This document shows, piece by piece, positions 6,139-8,869 of a stretch of DNA of 8,869 bases. The translations under genes and the position numbers were made by a program. Position 1 is the stretch's first letter. The number at the start of each line of letters is the position of its first letter. Source of the stretch: Flavobacteriaceae bacterium (lineage in GTDB: Bacteria; Bacteroidota; Bacteroidia; Flavobacteriales; Flavobacteriaceae). The notes under the pieces are model-generated. The model was not told the origin of the DNA. It did no database searches and saw nothing but the letters and a program-made list of their open reading frames with translations. The stretch lies in NCBI GenBank assembly GCA_947377425.1, contig CANCFZ010000094.1:1-8869 (forward strand), read 5' to 3'.

Positions 6139-8001
6139 ATGAAGAAAAAAATAGAAATACTTGCACCTGCAAAAGACTTAATTCACGGAATGGCAGCAAT
6201 CAATAGCGGTGCCGATGCTGTTTATATTGGCGCACCACAATTTGGAGCTCGTTCCAACGCTACTAATTCTATTGAAGACGTTGCAGAATTAGTAAAATAT
6301 GCCCATTTATTCAACGCTCAAGTTTTTGTAGTTATCAATACTATATTATATGATAACGAATTAGAAACTTGCAGGAAAATGATTTTTGAACTGTATGATA
6401 TTGGTGTCGACGCACTTATCGTTCAAGATATGGCAATCATGGAAATGGATTTACCACCAATAGTTTTACACGCAAGTACACAAGCCAATAATCGTGACGC
6501 AGATAAAATAAAATTCTTGAAAGATGCTGGAATGAAACGTGTTGTTTTGGCGCGTGAATTGAATTTGCATCAAATAAAAGAAATCAATGAAGCAAGTGAT
6601 GTTGAATTAGAATTCTTTGTAACTGGTGCATTATGCGTTTCCTTCAGCGGAAATTGCTACATGAGTGTTGCCAATGGTGAACGTTCTGCCAATCGTGGTT
6701 CATGTGCACAAAACTGTCGTTTGCCATACAATTTAATTGATGGTCACGGCGATACTTTAATCAAGAATAGTCACTTACTTTCTATAAAAGATTTTGATGT
6801 TTCTGATCAAATTCCGAATCTTATTGAAGCCGGAGTTATTTCATTTAAGATTGAAGGACGATTGAAAGATATCGTTTATGTCAAAAATAATGTTTCCTAT
6901 TTGCGTCAAAAACTAGACGCTTTTCTAGAACAAAATAGCGATAAATATGAAAAAGCTTCTTCAGGAAAATGCACGTTTACCTTTGATTCTTCATTAGATA
7001 AAAGTTTCAATCGTGGTTATACCGATTATTTTGTAAACGAAAGACATCAATCTATAGGTTCATGGGAAAGCCCAAAATCGAAAGGTCAATACATTGGAAA
7101 ACTAATTAAAACAGTTGGAAAATCATACGAAATAGAAAACGGAAATTTATTAAATAATGGCGATGGACTTTGCTTTATAAACGAAAACAACGAAGCCGAC
7201 GGAATTTATGTAAATCGTGCCGAAAACGGATTTGTTTTTCCAAATGTTCTAAAAGAAATTAAAGACGGAACTTTTATATACCGCAATAACGATGCTGCTT
7301 TCATCAAAATTGCAGAACGTGAAGATAGTGCAGTTAGAAAAATTAGTACTTCATTATTATTATTTGAAAACGAAAATGGTTTCGAATTAACGGCAACTGA
7401 TGAAGACGGAAATATCAGTTCGGTAATGCTAGTTCATCCAAAAGAAACTACAAAAAATAACGAATCTATAGAAGAAAATTTCAAAATAAACTTAGCAAAA
7501 ACTGGTTTTACACCTTATGTTGCCGATGAGATAAGTGTTGTTTTCTCTCAAAATTGGTTTCTTCCTATTTCAAAAATCAATGAAATGCGAAGAACAGTTT
7601 TCGAACAATTATCCGAAATTAGATTGACAAATTATCATAGAGAAGAGCATCAATTGGTAAAAACATCACATCCTTATCCAGAAACTAAATTGGATTTCAT
7701 GTACAATGTTGCCAATAAATTAGCGAGAAAATTCTACGAACGTCATGGTGTAACCGAAATTGAAAAAGCATTTGAATTACAATGGGATCCAGGAAAATCA
7801 CGTGTAATGACTACCAAATATTGCATTAAATACGAATTAGAAAAGTGTCCGAAATATCATAAAGATACGATGGAAACAAAACTAAAAGAACCATTAGTAT
7901 TAAAACAAGGCGAATTGGAATACAAACTAAAATTCAACTGCAAACCATGCGAAATGGAAATTTGGGAAAAAGACGCCGAATTTGAAATTGAAGAAGATTA
8001 A
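6139..8001 (+). CDS. U32-family protein, probable RNA hydroxylation enzyme (RlhA/TrhP type)
   Basis: This 620-residue protein begins with a peptidase-U32 TIM-barrel domain (about 1-260). The start 'IEILAPAKD', 'HASTQANN' (111-118), the cysteine signature 'GALCVSFSGNC' to 'GSCAQNC' (C166, C173, C189, C193) and 'FKIEGRLKD' (236-244) are all typical. Despite the name, characterised members are not general proteases. TrhP acts in 5-hydroxyuridine formation at tRNA position 34, RlhA hydroxylates 23S rRNA C2501, and UbiU/UbiV carry 4Fe-4S clusters on cysteines. Past residue 285 come a 'FNRGYT' strand, a beta-rich middle and a C-terminal tail with four cysteines (C562, C570, C601, C604). The length fits RlhA (about 650 residues) better than TrhP (about 450), so RlhA-like is my preferred reading, but the exact RNA target is inferred. 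There is no signal peptide, so it is cytoplasmic. It is a single-gene unit ending in a strong terminator. Confidence 0.85.
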   Translation: MKKKIEILAPAKDLIHGMAAINSGADAVYIGAPQFGARSNATNSIEDVAELVKYAHLFNAQVFVVINTILYDNELETCRKMIFELYDIGVDALIVQDMAIMEMDLPPIVLHASTQANNRDADKIKFLKDAGMKRVVLARELNLHQIKEINEASDVELEFFVTGALCVSFSGNCYMSVANGERSANRGSCAQNCRLPYNLIDGHGDTLIKNSHLLSIKDFDVSDQIPNLIEAGVISFKIEGRLKDIVYVKNNVSYLRQKLDAFLEQNSDKYEKASSGKCTFTFDSSLDKSFNRGYTDYFVNERHQSIGSWESPKSKGQYIGKLIKTVGKSYEIENGNLLNNGDGLCFINENNEADGIYVNRAENGFVFPNVLKEIKDGTFIYRNNDAAFIKIAEREDSAVRKISTSLLLFENENGFELTATDEDGNISSVMLVHPKETTKNNESIEENFKINLAKTGFTPYVADEISVVFSQNWFLPISKINEMRRTVFEQLSEIRLTNYHREEHQLVKTSHPYPETKLDFMYNVANKLARKFYERHGVTEIEKAFELQWDPGKSRVMTTKYCIKYELEKCPKYHKDTMETKLKEPLVLKQGELEYKLKFNCKPCEMEIWEKDAEFEIEED

Positions 8002-8026
8002 ATTTCAAGTAATATAAATTTGTAAC

Positions 8027-8069
8027 AAAGGATAATGATTCAAGTCTAACTAATCATTATCCTTTTTTT
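8027..8069 (+). terminator. Intrinsic terminator of the U32 gene
   Basis: A perfect 14-base stem (8027-8040 with 8052-8065, core GGATAATGATT/AATCATTATCC) has an 11-base loop and is followed by seven T (8063-8069). It starts 25 bases after the stop codon at 8001. It ends only 30 bases before the next start codon. Confidence 0.9.
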
Positions 8070-8070
8070 A

Positions 8071-8078
8071 TATCTTTA
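8071..8078 (+). promoter_or_regulatory. Possible -7 element of the S9 peptidase gene
   Basis: TATCTTTA matches TAnnTTTG at seven of eight positions and lies 21 bases before the ATG at 8100, directly after the preceding T-run. A -33 TTTG is not present at the right distance. If used, the -33 region would fall inside the terminator hairpin. Confidence 0.35.
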
Positions 8079-8099
8079 TCCCAACAAACAAATTACATC

Positions 8100-8869
8100 A
8101 TGAACAAAAAAATTATACTATTCTTTAGTCTATTTCTTGTATTAACATCGCAAGCGCAATTAAAAAAAATCACATTAGAAGAAGGAGTTTTACAACAGAA
8201 CAGAAAATTTGGTGCTGATAAACTAACTGGTTTTCAGTGGATTCCTAACACAAACAAATACGTTTATTATACCGATGCTTGGACAAAGATGGTTTCAGCT
8301 TCAACAGCAAATAAAGATGCAAAGGAATTAATTTTATTATCTGATATAAACAAAGCTTTAGGAACCAACCTAAAAACTTTTATTGGTGTAGAATGGTTAG
8401 ACACTAATGCACTTATGATTACAGAAAAAGGGAACTACTATGGTTACATGATAGAGCCAAAAACTGGAACATTAATACATAAAACAAATGAAAGTGATGA
8501 AAATCAAACATTTGATTTAAAGAAAAGAAATTTAGCGTTTACCAATAGTAATAATCTTTACTATTACAATGTAAATAAAGAGAAAATTGCTGTAACATCC
8601 AATTCAGATAAAAATATTGTTTCAGGACAAACTATTTCTAGAAGTGAATTTGGAATTTCAGGCGGAATTTTTTGGTCGCCAAAATCAACTTACTTAGCGT
8701 TTTACCAAAAAGATGAAACTGAAGTTGCCGATTATCCATTATTAGATATTACAGAAACTCCAGGTAAATTGGTAAATCTAAAATATCCAATGATTGGTCA
8801 AAAATCTGAAAAGCCAAGAGTTGGAATTTATAATTTAGCTTCAGGAAAAACAGTTTTTATTGCACCAAA
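8100..8869 (+). CDS. Secreted S9-family peptidase, DPP IV-like (5' part)
   Basis: The frame is open from the ATG at 8100 to the window edge, giving the first 256 residues of a longer protein. Residues 1-20 are a signal peptide: 'MNKK', a hydrophobic core, then 'SQAQ' as the likely cleavage site. The protein is therefore exported, probably to the periplasm. The rest is the start of the DPP IV N-terminal beta-propeller, with 'RSEFGIS' (181-187), 'GGIFWSPKSTYLAFYQKDE' (188-206), 'ADYP' (210-213) and 'LKYPMIGQ' (227-234). These correspond to the region of human DPP IV around 'WWSPNGTFLAYAQFNDTEV'. Family members remove N-terminal dipeptides, usually with Pro or Ala at position two, or tripeptides. 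The catalytic Ser-Asp-His domain lies beyond the window, so activity and exact specificity cannot be judged here. The gene follows the U32 terminator closely and is likely expressed on its own. Confidence 0.9.
   Translation, partial: MNKKIILFFSLFLVLTSQAQLKKITLEEGVLQQNRKFGADKLTGFQWIPNTNKYVYYTDAWTKMVSASTANKDAKELILLSDINKALGTNLKTFIGVEWLDTNALMITEKGNYYGYMIEPKTGTLIHKTNESDENQTFDLKKRNLAFTNSNNLYYYNVNKEKIAVTSNSDKNIVSGQTISRSEFGISGGIFWSPKSTYLAFYQKDETEVADYPLLDITETPGKLVNLKYPMIGQKSEKPRVGIYNLASGKTVFIAP

Noticed and set aside
8019..8029. A small TTTG-TAA-CAAA hairpin just before the U32 terminator.
   Set aside because: The stem is only four base pairs and overlaps the left arm of the much stronger 14-base terminator stem.
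1..8869. Search for tRNA, rRNA, CRISPR arrays, insertion sequences and attachment sites.
   Set aside because: I saw no tRNA-like cloverleaf, no regularly spaced repeats, no transposase or terminal inverted repeats, and no sign of a mobile element.

Overview
The window is AT-rich chromosomal DNA that reads as a member of the Bacteroidota, most likely Flavobacteriaceae (Flavobacterium-like). The evidence is a type IX secretion (T9SS) C-terminal sorting domain, a secreted S9 peptidase whose signal peptide ends in a typical flavobacterial 'SQAQ', start codons without Shine-Dalgarno sequences, and a promoter with the Bacteroidota-type TTTG-N19-TAnnTTTG architecture.

Layout: (1) 1-549, the 3' end of a secreted RCC1-repeat protein with a T9SS sorting tail. 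(2) 572-602, a hairpin that can terminate transcription from both sides. (3) 621-2391, minus strand, cphB (cyanophycinase) followed by a plant-type isoaspartyl peptidase/asparaginase (iaaA). (4) 2392-2740, a 349-base divergent intergenic region with a near-consensus cphB promoter that abuts its start codon, and a compact structured element. (5) 2741-5365, plus strand, cphA (cyanophycin synthetase), ended by a good intrinsic terminator. (6) 5585-5998, a small unrecognised single-pass membrane protein, followed by a long imperfect hairpin. (7) 6139-8001, a U32-family protein of the RNA-hydroxylation type (RlhA/TrhP relatives), with a terminator. (8) 8100 to the window edge, the N-terminal part of a secreted S9/DPP IV-like peptidase.

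The centrepiece is a complete cyanophycin cycle. CphA polymerises aspartate and arginine into the nitrogen reserve multi-L-arginyl-poly-L-aspartate. CphB cuts the polymer to beta-Asp-Arg dipeptides. The isoaspartyl peptidase splits these to free Asp and Arg. Synthesis and breakdown are transcribed divergently from a shared regulatory region, so the cell could switch between storage and mobilisation there. All three enzymes keep the main catalytic motifs of their families. The cluster is not a new system, but it is a compact non-cyanobacterial version. The least explained signals are the structured intergenic element, the apparently leaderless cphB transcript, the long hairpin at 6012-6061 and the orphan 137-residue membrane protein.
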